Position numbers and translations under genes: made by a program
Shown here: in pieces, positions 9,581-18,850 of the stretch
Layout of the letters: every line of letters begins with the position of its first letter
How positions within the stretch are numbered: position 1 is the stretch's first letter
Assembly: GCA_947396885.1 (NCBI GenBank)
Contig: OX377205.1
Location: 76,790,969-76,854,968, forward strand
Source: Heligmosomoides polygyrus polygyrus
Taxonomy: Eukaryota; Nematoda; Chromadorea; Rhabditida; Heligmosomidae
Direction of reading: 5' to 3'
Length of the DNA: 64,000 bases
Notes under the pieces: model-generated
Told to the model about the DNA's origin: nothing
The model's database searches: none
What the model saw: the letters and a program-made list of their open reading frames with translations, nothing else

Positions 9581-11067
9581 TACCGGACTCGTCCGCTCCA
9601 AGAATAGCCTCCTTCTCTGGAACAGGGGACGGGGTCCAATTCTCAGTCTGGTTGCGACGGTTTGAGGACATCGCACGCATGCGTGCGACACCGATGTCAT
9701 CGGAACAGAAGGCCAATCTTTTGATAGCGTACCTCGACGGCGTCGCTAGAGAGAAGATAGAGGAACTGACTGATGAAGATCGGAGGTCCTTCGAATCTAT
9801 CGTCACTCACTTGAAGAAGTTCTTTGAAGGGCCCCATCAGCGTTACCTGGCCCGCCAGACATTGTCTTACTGCAAGCAGGAACCAGGAGAGCCGTCAGCG
9901 GTGTTCGCCAATCGTCTCCTACATTTGGTTCGAGCGGTCACCGCGGGTCAGGACCCCTCAACGCAGAAGGAGCGCGTGCTAGAGGAGTACGTAGCCCGCC
10001 TGCGTCCTGACATCAGGTATTTCGTTAAGCTAGATAATCCTTCATCGTTCGTACAGGCCGTCAACAAAGCCCAAACGGTGGAGCAACTTCTAGCCGAAGC
10101 CGCCGCCGATCGCCTCATTAACCCTGTGGGTCAACCGCCACAAGTGGGAGTCAGCGCCATCGACTACCCACGTCAGGTGAGGTTCAATACATCCACACGT
10201 AGAAGAACTGAAACTGGCTCCAATTCTTTCAGACGCTGGCAGACTCCGGAGCGAAGACGATTCACTGCTAATCGACTGAGGGACGGTGACGACAGCAATC
10301 GTCGGTCTATGGAATGCTATAACTGTGGAGGTTCCGGTCACTTTGCGAATCAGTGCCCTTCTCCAAGACGCCAACAAGGAACGAGGTCTTCAGGTACGCG
10401 CTCTGGAAACTTTACTAACTCTAATCGGGGTAGTGCACCGACTCGCCAGAGACCCTCAACATCTTGGACCCCATCTGAGGACTTCACGGTAGACGAAGCC
10501 AGTAAGAAAATAAATGCCCTGTCGCTTTCGCTTCAGGAAAGTAAGGCTGCCCTTGCTCAGGCTAACGCACGAGTGTCAGCGTTGCTGGAACGGAACGAGG
10601 AGCTTTCTAAATCAGTTTTTCCTTCTTCGACTCCGTCCTCGGGTCGATCTGGTAGAGGCTCTGTTTACGTTCGAACCCTGTTCGTATGTCTAATCATGGC
10701 ACTATATCTCCCTGGGGGTCACTCCCAACCAGTGTGGTTTTGCCCCACAAACGGAGGTGAACGGTTCTGGCGCATACCCTTGTCATATAACTGTTCACAG
10801 CTGGTACCGGATGCCTCGACACCGCTGCGTGCCCTGACGATCCAGCTCTATCGTCCCAACACTAAGCGGTACGACTCGCCGGCATCGTTATGCAAAATTG
10901 TCGAACAGACGGTTTTCTATTCCGTCAACTTCTTTGGCGCTCGTTCTGAATCCCACGCGGAGTCTTATAAAACCGTTTCCATTGAGCACTGTCGGTTAAT
11001 GGTGCAGCACGGCAGGTGCGAGTTCGGTTCTCTGACCAAATCAGGCAGCGTAGCCAAAACCTTCTAA
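9559..11067 (+). CDS. Gag (capsid plus CCHC) fused in frame to Env signal peptide and N-terminus
   Basis: 502 codons. Residues about 20-200 are a retrotransposon Gag domain of the Ty3/BEL general type (WLRRFEDIARMR, LLIAYLDGVARE, KKFFEG, ANRLLHLVRAV). A zinc knuckle CYNCGGSGHFANQC lies at about residues 253-266 (10316-10357) in an Arg/Ser-rich linker. Residues about 310-355 are a heptad-like helix. At about 373-390 comes a hydrophobic segment, TLFVCLIMALYLPGGHS, that looks like a signal peptide, followed by a Cys-containing ectodomain start with an NCS sequon. An ATG inside the hydrophobic stretch (10696) could start Env separately from a spliced RNA. The pol region expected between Gag and Env is absent. 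The frame stops at 11067, inside the glycoprotein. Confidence 0.75.
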   Translation: MPTVATLIPDSSAPRIASFSGTGDGVQFSVWLRRFEDIARMRATPMSSEQKANLLIAYLDGVAREKIEELTDEDRRSFESIVTHLKKFFEGPHQRYLARQTLSYCKQEPGEPSAVFANRLLHLVRAVTAGQDPSTQKERVLEEYVARLRPDIRYFVKLDNPSSFVQAVNKAQTVEQLLAEAAADRLINPVGQPPQVGVSAIDYPRQVRFNTSTRRRTETGSNSFRRWQTPERRRFTANRLRDGDDSNRRSMECYNCGGSGHFANQCPSPRRQQGTRSSGTRSGNFTNSNRGSAPTRQRPSTSWTPSEDFTVDEASKKINALSLSLQESKAALAQANARVSALLERNEELSKSVFPSSTPSSGRSGRGSVYVRTLFVCLIMALYLPGGHSQPVWFCPTNGGERFWRIPLSYNCSQLVPDASTPLRALTIQLYRPNTKRYDSPASLCKIVEQTVFYSVNFFGARSESHAESYKTVSIEHCRLMVQHGRCEFGSLTKSGSVAKTF

Positions 11068-11071
11068 CCCG

Positions 11072-11683
11072 TTGGAATTCGAATGGCCCTCGGCCCCCTT
11101 TGGCTGCTGCATCGAACGCAAACTTACGGTCGTGAATTGTTATCTAGTTTCGACGACCGTTCACGGACGTCACGGTACCGCAGCACCTGAGTCTCCTGTC
11201 GGCGACATGCGACACTGCGCTTACAAAGAGGGATCGTGCGTTCTTCGTGATGGTTCAGTGATGGTGTGGTCCCCGTCTCACGAGGAGTCATGCCAATTTT
11301 TGTATCTCTCAAAAATGAAGGGTCAAATGTTAGGAAATGCCTGGTTAAGCGACTCCAAAGAGTTCGCTCTTTCCTGGAAACCGACCAACCCTTCTGTGGT
11401 CGATTGTGGACGCGCATTGACGGTTATGGACCAGGGGTACGCGGTAACGTCCATGCAGCGGGTATCCCGATCCGCACCCCATTCACAATCAGTTGGATTG
11501 GTTACTTCTAACCAATTGGCGGCCCAACTCCTTGCCGTGGAGAACGCAGCCCAAGGCGCGGTAGTGACTATCTTCCGTAATGCCTTGATATCACTGTGTG
11601 ATAAGATCAATTTTCTTGCATTGTCATTGCACTCGGCGTTGCTGGTGGATCCCACCTTTGTAGTGCGCACCATGCTGCAGTGA
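11072..11683 (+). pseudogene. Env-like glycoprotein, middle part (frame-broken)
   Basis: This frame is shifted by one relative to the Gag-Env frame ending at 11067; the open frame begins at a TTG, not a real start. It is Cys-rich ectodomain sequence (FGCCIERKLTVVNCYLV, then HCAYKEGSCVLRDGSVMVW, then EESCQF). It ends in a hydrophobic, helix-prone region (LAAQLLAVENAAQGAVV) and an in-frame TGA at 11681-11683, after which the same frame stays open. The pattern resembles Env proteins that nematode LTR elements have captured from viruses, but I cannot assign it to a fusion-protein class. Cell-surface attachment or fusion is only inferred. Confidence 0.6.
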
Positions 11684-11716
11684 CTCGACATTGCCGCATC
11701 CTACCATGGAAATGGT

Positions 11717-12427
11717 ATGTTACAGATCTATCGATGTATCTCAATCCCAACCCCCAACTACAGCCTGCGGCCCTTTAATGCCACGTGCTATGCAAAACCC
11801 GCCGTCAAAGTAGTACTCCCTAGCGGTACCGCGTTATCCCTCTTTTTGGATCCCACCACGCTAGTACTGGCTTCGACAGCGACCGTGGCGGATTGCAGCA
11901 CTAGTCGTTTCTTTCTGTTGCCAACACCCAATGGAACGGTAAAGTTCGACGCGTTTACGGGATCAACAGCACTGGTGGCGGAGAACGACATCTCCCCAGT
12001 GACGCACCCTGCCACGAACCTGTCCGGAGTGACGGCTCCTCCACTCACTATATTCCACAACTTGGTACTCACAAACATCAGCGAGTTAATCCCTGAGCAC
12101 CAACTCACGGAATTATGGGAAGCACGCACACAAGAACACATATTTAACGCCCTGGGCATGTCACAGGTGCACTCTCCCCGGCCAAGCGATGCCACCAGTG
12201 CCACGACTTTCAAATTTGACGTCTTCGCGTGGTCCATCTTTGATTGGTGGATAACCGTATGTTGCCTTTATACTTCGATAGCAATTCTGCGCATGCTGTG
12301 TATAACGTATGTCGCTATCTACTATCCGGAGGCACTCTCCACTCTCCGGTCCCTCGGCTTCCGTCGACCTATGGATACGACCGCAACGTCATCTCCGTCC
12401 GCGACTTCGTATGGATATATGATTTAA
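11717..12427 (+). pseudogene. Env-like glycoprotein, C-terminal part with membrane anchor
   Basis: This is in the same frame as the middle part, separated from it by one stop codon. The 236 codons hold several N-glycosylation sequons (NAT, NGT, NLS, NIS), an ectodomain with conserved-looking Cys, and near residues 170-205 a strongly hydrophobic segment (WWITVCCLYTSIAILRMLCI) that fits a single transmembrane anchor. A short cytoplasmic tail rich in Thr/Ser follows. The stop TAA at 12425-12427 shares its last A with the ATG of the helicase. Confidence 0.65.
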
Positions 12428-12429
12428 TG
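12425..12429 (+). promoter_or_regulatory. TAATG stop-start overlap between env and helicase
   Basis: The Env stop TAA and an ATG overlap as TAATG, and this ATG is in frame with the helicase. Such junctions allow termination-reinitiation; UAAUG coupling is known in the influenza B BM2 gene and the SART1 retrotransposon. This also decides the helicase start over the upstream TTG at 12244. Confidence 0.65.
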
Positions 12430-14400
12430 CCGGTTGCGTCAGTTCTCGCGTCGCCAGCTGCCGATCTCGAACGCGCACGTCTCCCTCGCACCGCTGCGTT
12501 GGATTCCAACCCGACGTTCTTCTTTCGTGTGGCCCGATTCGCCTTCGTCACACCGCCCGTCTGGCAGGAAATGCGGTACGGGATTGTCCTCTCAGTCACC
12601 TGTAGAGGTGATGGCTCTGCCGTCAATAACTTCAAAATGGCAATGGGAGACAGCCCAGAAGCTGTCACGGAAACGCGTGGTCTAGCCCGCTTCCCATGGC
12701 CCCACGTTCAGGAGAACGAGATCATGAAGGCCCTGTGCCGACGGAAATCGTCTTGCGCTGTCCGATTTTCGGAACCGCCCGCGTCGGAAGCCGCTCGCGA
12801 CGTACTCTGCTCCTTCGTCAAACTGTTTCTCCCCGCCAATCTGGACGAAGCCATGCTTCCAATGGAAGTACATAAAATCTCCCCGGACGAGCAGGCCTGG
12901 TTCGAGGATCGCCTCAGAGACTTCGACAGCTACACGAACGATCGAGCGTCGGCCATTGCGACTATGGGCAAAATCTTCAATGCCGCCTCCTCAGCTTTGG
13001 CTTCCTACGCAACCCTAGAAGACGATCGCCGTACGCACCAAGTCACCGCTACGATACCTAGCTTGGCTGGGTACCCTCTGCGCCTGGAATTCGTGCTGGA
13101 CGACATGACTTCTGAAGCCGGATGGGCTCGCCATCGCCCTGTTGGAGTATGGATAATCGGAGCATTTTCATTCCTCCGGATGTCAGTGGATCGGGTGGAA
13201 CGAGCAAGAGAGGAGCGCCGACTTCGCGTGATTCTACAAACTTACTCATGGTCCGACGATCCCCTCTATCGTGCCGCCATGCGGGCGGGCCGGATGGCTG
13301 ACAACTCGGCCTTCCTCGATGTATGCGTAAAGCTGAGCAAGCTCCCTTCCAGCGCAATCCCAGCATATGAGGCAGTCTCCGAGATGGAACTGTTCACGAA
13401 TGTGCCTACGAACAGTTGCGGAAGGAGAATATTAGACGCGGTGTATGGAGCCACACCCTTGTCGTGTGTCGAAGAGAACCAGCAGAACACCGTGCCAACC
13501 ATCCCCGTCGTAGACGGATCACCCATATCTATCAACAGGCGGTCAGTAATTCTGACGGAGGACCAGCGACAGGCCCTGGCAATCGGGACTACACCTTTCC
13601 CGATTGTGGAGATACAGGCCGCGTTCGGAACCGGCAAAACCGTCGTCGGTGCTTGTATAGCGGCAAGACAGGCGCGGGGAGGAGCGCACATCATCCTCAC
13701 CGCCACCACGAACGCAGCCGTCGCCCAGATCACTGAAACCATCCTGTCCCTCGACGCGTTCGCCGACCTAGCCGTTTGCCGTTACATCGCTGAATCGGTA
13801 GTGTTCGACGACTCCATCGCCGCGACTCCTGCCGACATGCATGAGGTCCTCAAACGGCTACCTGATCTCTACAGGAACGAGTTGGAGGAGGAAGCCTTGG
13901 ACGAATGTGAACGCTTCAGGGATGGCCGGATTGTGTACGAGGCCCACATGCAGAATAGGGAGCGCCAGGAGTTCTTGACAGAGCAGGAAAGGGAGGATCT
14001 TGTCCTTGCTGAGAGGGACGTCTCCGATTTGATTGACAAGGTCGTCGAGGTCATGTTCCTCAAGTACCAGCCGCAGGTCGTCGCAATAACGACGTCATCT
14101 TTGCTGAATGCGACGGGAAAGGGCGGCATATTTAAGAACTACCTGGACGACTTCGAGCTCATCATATGCGACGAGGCTTCGCAAGTACCAGAACCCGTCT
14201 TTGCCGCAATGCAGAGCCGTTTGCCGAGGGCGCGCCATATCTACATCGGCGATGTACACCAATTGGAGCCGTATGCGCGTTGCTCACGGCACTCTACAGC
14301 CGCTAAGTTCGGAGCGCGTAGCGTGATGGACGTTCTAACGCGGGCGAGGGCCGTCCCTATAGCCCCCTGGTCACCACGTTCAGGGCGCATCCTCTCCTGA
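12427..14400 (+). CDS. Superfamily 1 (UPF1-like) helicase, N-terminal region and RecA1 domain
   Basis: 657 codons from the ATG at 12427. The first about 370 residues are unassigned and unlike known helicase N-termini. Then follow a Q-like motif (LTEDQRQAL), Walker A AAFGTGKT (13618-13641; the usual Pro is Phe), motif Ia ILTATTNAAVAQI, Walker B LIICDEASQVPEP (14158-14196) and motif III YIGDVHQLEP (14241-14270). This order is that of AAA_11/UPF1-type SF1 helicases, which unwind RNA or DNA using ATP. A coiled, acidic insertion lies between motifs Ia and II. Near a run of C at 14363-14367 the homologous reading moves to the -1 frame and the original frame ends at 14400. A helicase in an LTR element is unusual; its role (RNA packaging, silencing escape, replication) is unknown. 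Confidence 0.8.
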   Translation: MPVASVLASPAADLERARLPRTAALDSNPTFFFRVARFAFVTPPVWQEMRYGIVLSVTCRGDGSAVNNFKMAMGDSPEAVTETRGLARFPWPHVQENEIMKALCRRKSSCAVRFSEPPASEAARDVLCSFVKLFLPANLDEAMLPMEVHKISPDEQAWFEDRLRDFDSYTNDRASAIATMGKIFNAASSALASYATLEDDRRTHQVTATIPSLAGYPLRLEFVLDDMTSEAGWARHRPVGVWIIGAFSFLRMSVDRVERAREERRLRVILQTYSWSDDPLYRAAMRAGRMADNSAFLDVCVKLSKLPSSAIPAYEAVSEMELFTNVPTNSCGRRILDAVYGATPLSCVEENQQNTVPTIPVVDGSPISINRRSVILTEDQRQALAIGTTPFPIVEIQAAFGTGKTVVGACIAARQARGGAHIILTATTNAAVAQITETILSLDAFADLAVCRYIAESVVFDDSIAATPADMHEVLKRLPDLYRNELEEEALDECERFRDGRIVYEAHMQNRERQEFLTEQEREDLVLAERDVSDLIDKVVEVMFLKYQPQVVAITTSSLLNATGKGGIFKNYLDDFELIICDEASQVPEPVFAAMQSRLPRARHIYIGDVHQLEPYARCSRHSTAAKFGARSVMDVLTRARAVPIAPWSPRSGRILS

Positions 14401-14981
14401 ACGAGCTCCCTAATCACTTCGTCTACGCTGGACAGCTGAGGAGTGGAACGGCGGCTGAGGAGCGACACATGCTGCTGAACATGATGCGGTTCCCGAACCA
14501 GTCCCTACCGTTCATGTTCTTGGACGTCAGCGGTAGTTCCCGGAGAGCAACTCACTCTCATTTCAACGATGCGGAGGCTATGGTCTGCACCACTCTGGTA
14601 GGACGTCTTCTAGCAAGGGGCATTGCCGCGAGCAGTATATGTATAATCACGTTCTACAAAGAACAGCACCGACGGCTAGTGGATTTCGCGCGCGACACCG
14701 GCGTCGATCTGTCCACCGTGGATGCCATCCAGGGCAGGGAAAAGAACGTGGTCGTGCTGCTGACCACAAAGACGGACTTCCAAGCGGACGCGGCTGAATT
14801 CTTGGGCGATCCGCATCGTATGAACGTGGCACTCACGCGCTGCAAGCACGGACAGTTCGTGTTGGGCCACCAGGCTTCGCTGGCGGTCGTGCCGTTCTGG
14901 AATGTGGTTCTCGCGTGGGCAAGGCAGCAGGGAGCCATAGTTCCAGCCATGAATTTGGGAGACTACCTTCCACCAGAATAG
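14367..14981 (+). pseudogene. Helicase RecA2 domain in the shifted frame
   Basis: After the frame change the second RecA domain (AAA_12 type) is read: a motif-IV region TTFRAHPLLNELP, then motif V VDAIQGREKNVVVLLTT (14716-14766), then motif VI MNVALTRCKHGQFVLG (14820-14867), with a stop at 14981. The first ATG in this frame is at 14469, which would omit motif IV, so a separate protein is unlikely. The helicase motifs are otherwise all present. This points to a single indel in a C homopolymer (mutation or assembly error) or to recoding. Confidence 0.75.
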
Positions 14982-15061
14982 GGTAGGTGTTTCTCAGTTT
15001 GCTTTAGAGATCGGTTCAGTTATGCATCGTTCAGCTAAATTATGGGTCACGGTCTTTTGGT

Positions 15062-15074
15062 AAAAAGGGGGAGG
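15062..15074 (+). promoter_or_regulatory. Polypurine tract
   Basis: aaaaagggggagg lies directly before the 3' LTR, the expected plus-strand primer for reverse transcription. Its integrity supports mobilisation by a reverse transcriptase. Confidence 0.8.
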
Positions 15075-15075
15075 T

Positions 15076-15373
15076 GTAAGCGGAGCTAGCTGAGCGTTCT
15101 GTGATTTCCTCGCCTTCTCTGATCCGATTGATTCCAGCAAGCCGAGGCGGGGAGCGATCGAGGAGATGCGACGAGGCGACGACGGCGGCCGGCGGCATCG
15201 AGGACAACGGCGGCGGCGAGGACCCCAACGACAGCGAGCTCAAGGGCGACTCCGAGGGCAACACGATGGACTCCTCATCCCGGGACACTGTGATCCGCCC
15301 TTTCGTCTATATATCGACTGCTGCTATGGATAAACCTTTCGCCGAACCCAGTGTTTCCACCCCTCGCACTTAC
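15076..15373 (+). repeat. 3' LTR of the gag-env-helicase element
   Basis: 298 bp, visually identical to the 5' LTR, followed by tcttct (15374-15379), the copy of the bases before the 5' LTR. Identity of the LTRs implies a recent insertion. Confidence 0.9.
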
Positions 15374-15379
15374 TCTTCT

Positions 15380-16070
15380 TAGTCTTCCTCTTCTTCAGCG
15401 TTTGTCCCGCTTTGTAGCGGGATCGGCTATACTGGTTCATGATGCCACCTTTCTCGATCCGGCGTTTGATCAGGGTGGACACCAACAACCTTCAAGTCCA
15501 TATGTAACGTATCAGACCACCGCTGCTTTGGGTGCTATCTATGCCCCTTTGCCTGCCTGCGCTTTGCTCGAAGTTTAGGCCTATCTTGCGGACGCTGTCT
15601 TCTTCTCCACGCAGAACGTGGCCGTACCATCACAAGCGAGCTTCGCGCATCTTGTCCGCTATCGGCGCGATACCGAACTTCTGCCGAATGACACCGTTTC
15701 GGATGCGGTCCATGCGGTCCAACCGTCCAGCGCAGCATCATCGTCTCCATGACGCTGAGGCGCCTGTCAACGTCCTTAGTGCAGGCCAACACTCAGCACC
15801 GTACATTGCTACCGACCGGACGACGGTTCTATAGATCTTTGACTTCAAGCGCTCTGGCATCTTCCTATCGCAGAGCACGCCAGTCAACGAGCGTCATTCG
15901 GACCAAGCTGTACTCACGCCTGAATTCATTTCACCCATCAGTTTGCCATCAGATGTTACTGCTGATCCAAGGCATTCAAAGACCGAAGTGCGTGGATGCT
16001 CGATGCCGTTAATCTTAATGGACCTGGACTCAGCAACGTCCGTCGTTAGATACTCTGTCTTTAAGAAAAA
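15380..16070 (-). mobile_element. Older RTE-like LINE, C-terminal relic
   Basis: The minus strand encodes, with several frame breaks, the C-terminal region of a LINE reverse transcriptase. From right to left: ECLGSAVTSDGKLMGEMN, then TKDVDRRLSVMETMMLRWTV, and close to the 3' end DTLHMDLKVVGVHPDQ. These are the thumb and tail motifs of RTE-like nematode elements that follow the RT core. The RT core and endonuclease are missing. The LTR element was inserted a few bases after the end of the ORF, so this LINE is older than the LTR element. Confidence 0.75.
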
Positions 16071-17323
16071 GGTTTCCATAAAACACGTAATAATTGGAAA
16101 TGCGGATTTCAAAGTGTGTAGCCTGTAGTCTTGGTTCCTTGGAATTGAATTCATGCATAACGATCTGAAGAGGAACTCGGTGAGAGCTGTATGCAGAACT
16201 TGCCACGACAGACACCATGACCATCCCAGCTAAGTGCAAGGTTGGTCGAAAAGCATCCGCTGTTCTTTATAGGTAAGAAAAGTATTGGCGTTAACTGATC
16301 TCTTGCTAACGTGAATCGAGCATCCAATTTTTATGTAACAGCATGGAGGGAATTCAAATGCGTATTTGGTCTAAACAGAGATTTTCAGGAGAATAGCAAA
16401 TTGTTGGTAAGGATGAATTATATGGTCAGGACTGAATTGTGATTCTCGTGATACTCAAGATAGGCGCGTCTTTTCGACGGTGCCTAAAGCTCACACAGTA
16501 TGAACATCTTATTCATAGCTTGAACTTCCCTAGGTTCAAAAGTTGACCTTTTTTGTTTCAAAAAGGTGCGGATTCTTTAAAGGCTATTATAAAAGTTGTC
16601 AATTTTTTATCACTATTTGAATGACTATAGAATTCTATAGAATTCTTATAATATTCTTATTAATTCTTATATTCTTACTATAGAATTCTTATTCCATTAG
16701 CCATAGCAGCGTATCGTACCCTATTTAGAAGAAAAACACAGTGAATATCTGCCTTTAAGCAATATAACCAGAACTTGGAGCGCTTGTTACGGTTTAAAAA
16801 TGTATAAAAACCAGCTTTAAATATTCGAAAATACTGTGGTAAATAATGGATCTGCAAGGGCAAAGGCAACAAGTATGTAGTATGCCCTACGGTTTTCGAA
16901 CATAACGCAAATTCGTATGCACATTCATTTCTGCTCCCCAAAAATACGCAACATGAGAAAAAGGTGTTGGACAAATGTTTGTGGGAAGAAAGACATTCTA
17001 GAAAATGGACATGGTATCGTTAAGGGTGTCGAACACTCGAGATTGGGGCCGCCAAGTATGACGCTGGTAGGGTTAAACCAAGTGTAAGCGTTTCTTCTTC
17101 GTAAATAGGGCACTTTTAAACAGTGCGTAAAATCATACTATTTCGTCAAGTTAGAACGCTTTCAAAAAATTCCTGCTCATCCATATGAATCAACAACAAA
17201 TAGTTGCCTTGCCTTACCATTAGATGTTATCCGAGGGTTAGCTACTATCTATTATATTCTTCAGTAGTTCGTAGCACATTCAGCGGTTTGTTGCTGTTTG
17301 ACTGTTTTCTTTAGCTGTTTTGT
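16071..17323. other. AT-rich stretch, nothing recognised
   Basis: It contains a low-complexity run of gaattct/ttattc units near 16625-16690. No protein or RNA gene is supported. Confidence 0.35.
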
Positions 17324-17338
17324 CATTGTTATACCATA

Positions 17339-17634
17339 AAGGATAAAAAAGGATAAAGGATGACGTTATTCAATCCTTTTTGGGATGCGCCACGCATTCT
17401 ACTTCTACCAGATATCGTGGAGGCGATTCGAATGCGTATTTAGCCATACAACGACTTTCGGTGGCCAGCCGATGAAAAAGTCAGCGCTCTATCCTTCCCA
17501 GACAAGTCTGGTACCAATTCACCGACCCCGGAGGGATGGAAGGCTTGGTTGGCCTAGGCGGGAAATCCGAACCAGGAACCTGGTATCGGGTGCACGCGAC
17601 AGTCGGCGCCTCCTCCAACTGCGCTACACGCGCC
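17339..17634 (-). mobile_element. tRNA-derived SINE, family A, intact copy with perfect 15-bp duplication
   Basis: This is the best-preserved copy. The minus strand starts gggcgcgtgtagcgcagttg, a good Pol III A box (tagcgcagttgg), with a B box (ggttcggatttcc) about 40-50 bases on. Body and tail end in a ttatcc-type repeat. The flanking repeats cattgttataccata (17324-17338 and 17635-17649) are identical, so the insertion is recent and LINE-style. It has no coding capacity. Confidence 0.88.
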
Positions 17635-17655
17635 CATTGTTATACCATACGAATA

Positions 17656-17974
17656 CAAAATATAAAAAAGATAAACGACCTCAATCAATAAACGACTTCA
17701 TGTTGAGATGCGCCACGCATCCTTCTACTCTACATTTCCACTTCAACGGGATGTCGTGAAGGCGATTTGAATGAGTATTTGGCCATACAATGAATGCGAT
17801 GGCCAGCTGCCGAAAAAGTCAGCGCTTTATACTTCCCATACAAGTCGTGCGCCATCTCACCGACTCCGAAAAGATGGAAGGTTTGCTTGGCCTGGGCGGG
17901 AAATCCCAAGCAGGAGCCTGATATCGGGTGCACGCGACAGCCGACACCTCCTAAGACTGCGCTATAGGCTCCCG
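17656..17974 (-). mobile_element. tRNA-derived SINE, family A, second tandem copy
   Basis: A more diverged copy in the same orientation, immediately beside the previous one. The flanking repeat tacgaata occurs at 17648-17655 and 17975-17982, overlapping the duplication of the first copy. The head shows gcgctataggctcc replaced bases in the A box, so its Pol III promoter is probably damaged. Confidence 0.8.
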
Positions 17975-18146
17975 TACGAATATAATCAAGTGTGATAATC
18001 AATAGTAAATAATAGTAAAAATCAGCTCGTAAAAGCTAAAAACTGGCAGATCCTACTATTGAAGCAAAAGAACTCTAGAAGTTTGAAAACGACTGTAATT
18101 TACTGCCCCAGCAGGTTAGACATAGTACCCTCATCCCGTAAGGGGA

Positions 18147-18611
18147 TCACTGTGTAGAAATTTCAGCACACTTATATGTTAACGTCGTCGCGGAGACGAC
18201 GTCATCGGAAAAAGTTATATATAGTAGGAGCTGGCAAACGTGCGAAAAAATGAAACAGCCTAACCATGGAGAATGTAAATGATAGGCCTTTAGACGACAG
18301 CTATTCATTAACGGCATTTGATGAGCGGTTTTGAGGAAGGCACACAGTCTTTTAGAGTCAAGCACTAGTTCTAAATGACAGATGATATTTTCACTTCCAT
18401 CCAAGCAGAGGTCGCAACGACACGTTGCAAACAAGCAGTGCACAAAAAAGGATTTGTGGCTTCTTGCTTTTCTCAAATAAGAAAGAGGACCTAGCTCTAT
18501 ATGGGGATAAGAATTTTTACATCCCTTTACATTCCACTTTCTTGATGCCGTACTATGCGAAACGCCATAGGAGAACGAAACATGACAGGGAGAAGTGATA
18601 AAGGAACGCAT
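18147..18611 (-). other. Unassigned 154-codon open frame
   Basis: An unbroken minus-strand frame, Cys- and Leu-rich, with a hydrophobic segment near its C-terminus (FIFSHVCQLLLYITF). I recognise no domain. There is no convincing splice context, and it lies between two SINE copies. It may be a chance frame or a fragment of a repeat. Confidence 0.25.
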
Positions 18612-18850
18612 TAATCAATTCCTTCTAAGATGTGCTACGCATTCGACTACAACAAGATTTTGTGGAGGAAATTTGGATGCGTGTTTGGCCTGTAGAATGA
18701 CTCGGGTTACCAGCCGATAAGAAAGCCAGTGTAAAGTTCTTCCCACACAAGTCCGGTACGTATCCACCACAAGGGATTAAAGGCTTGGTAGCTCTTAAAA
18801 GGAAATTTGGACCAAGACCTGGAATCGATGCACAGCGCCTCTTCCGGCTG
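18612..18850 (-). mobile_element. tRNA-derived SINE, family A, degraded copy
   Basis: Shared words with the intact copies in the same order include gctacgcattc, tgtggagga, ccagccgataagaaagccag, caagtccggtac and aaggcttggtag. The tRNA head is truncated near tcttccggctgt. Confidence 0.7.

Larger units (their letters stand above)
7224..15373 (+). mobile_element. Pol-less LTR element carrying gag, env-like glycoprotein and SF1 helicase
   Basis: The element is bounded by 298-bp direct repeats (7224-7521, 15076-15373) that show no difference by eye, and by a 6-bp target duplication tcttct (7218-7223, 15374-15379). LTR ends are GTAAG...CTTAC. A TGG-starting primer-binding-site candidate follows the left LTR and a purine tract precedes the right LTR. 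Internal order: 1.7-kb leader, Gag N-terminal frame, Gag with CCHC running in frame into an Env signal peptide, Env in two further pieces, then a helicase. In all six frames between the LTRs I find no aspartic protease, no YxDD reverse transcriptase, no RNase H and no integrase, so it should depend on polymerase supplied in trans. It sits in the 3' end of an older minus-strand LINE (15380-16070). Confidence 0.85.

Noticed and set aside
12244..12426. Helicase start at the upstream TTG (12244)
   Set aside because: The codon is TTG, the region overlaps the Env membrane anchor in another frame, and the ATG at 12427 sits in a TAATG junction.
18147..18611. 154-codon minus ORF as a Penelope-like or CR1 protein
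   Set aside because: No RT, GIY-YIG or LINE motif could be recognised in it, so no family is assigned.
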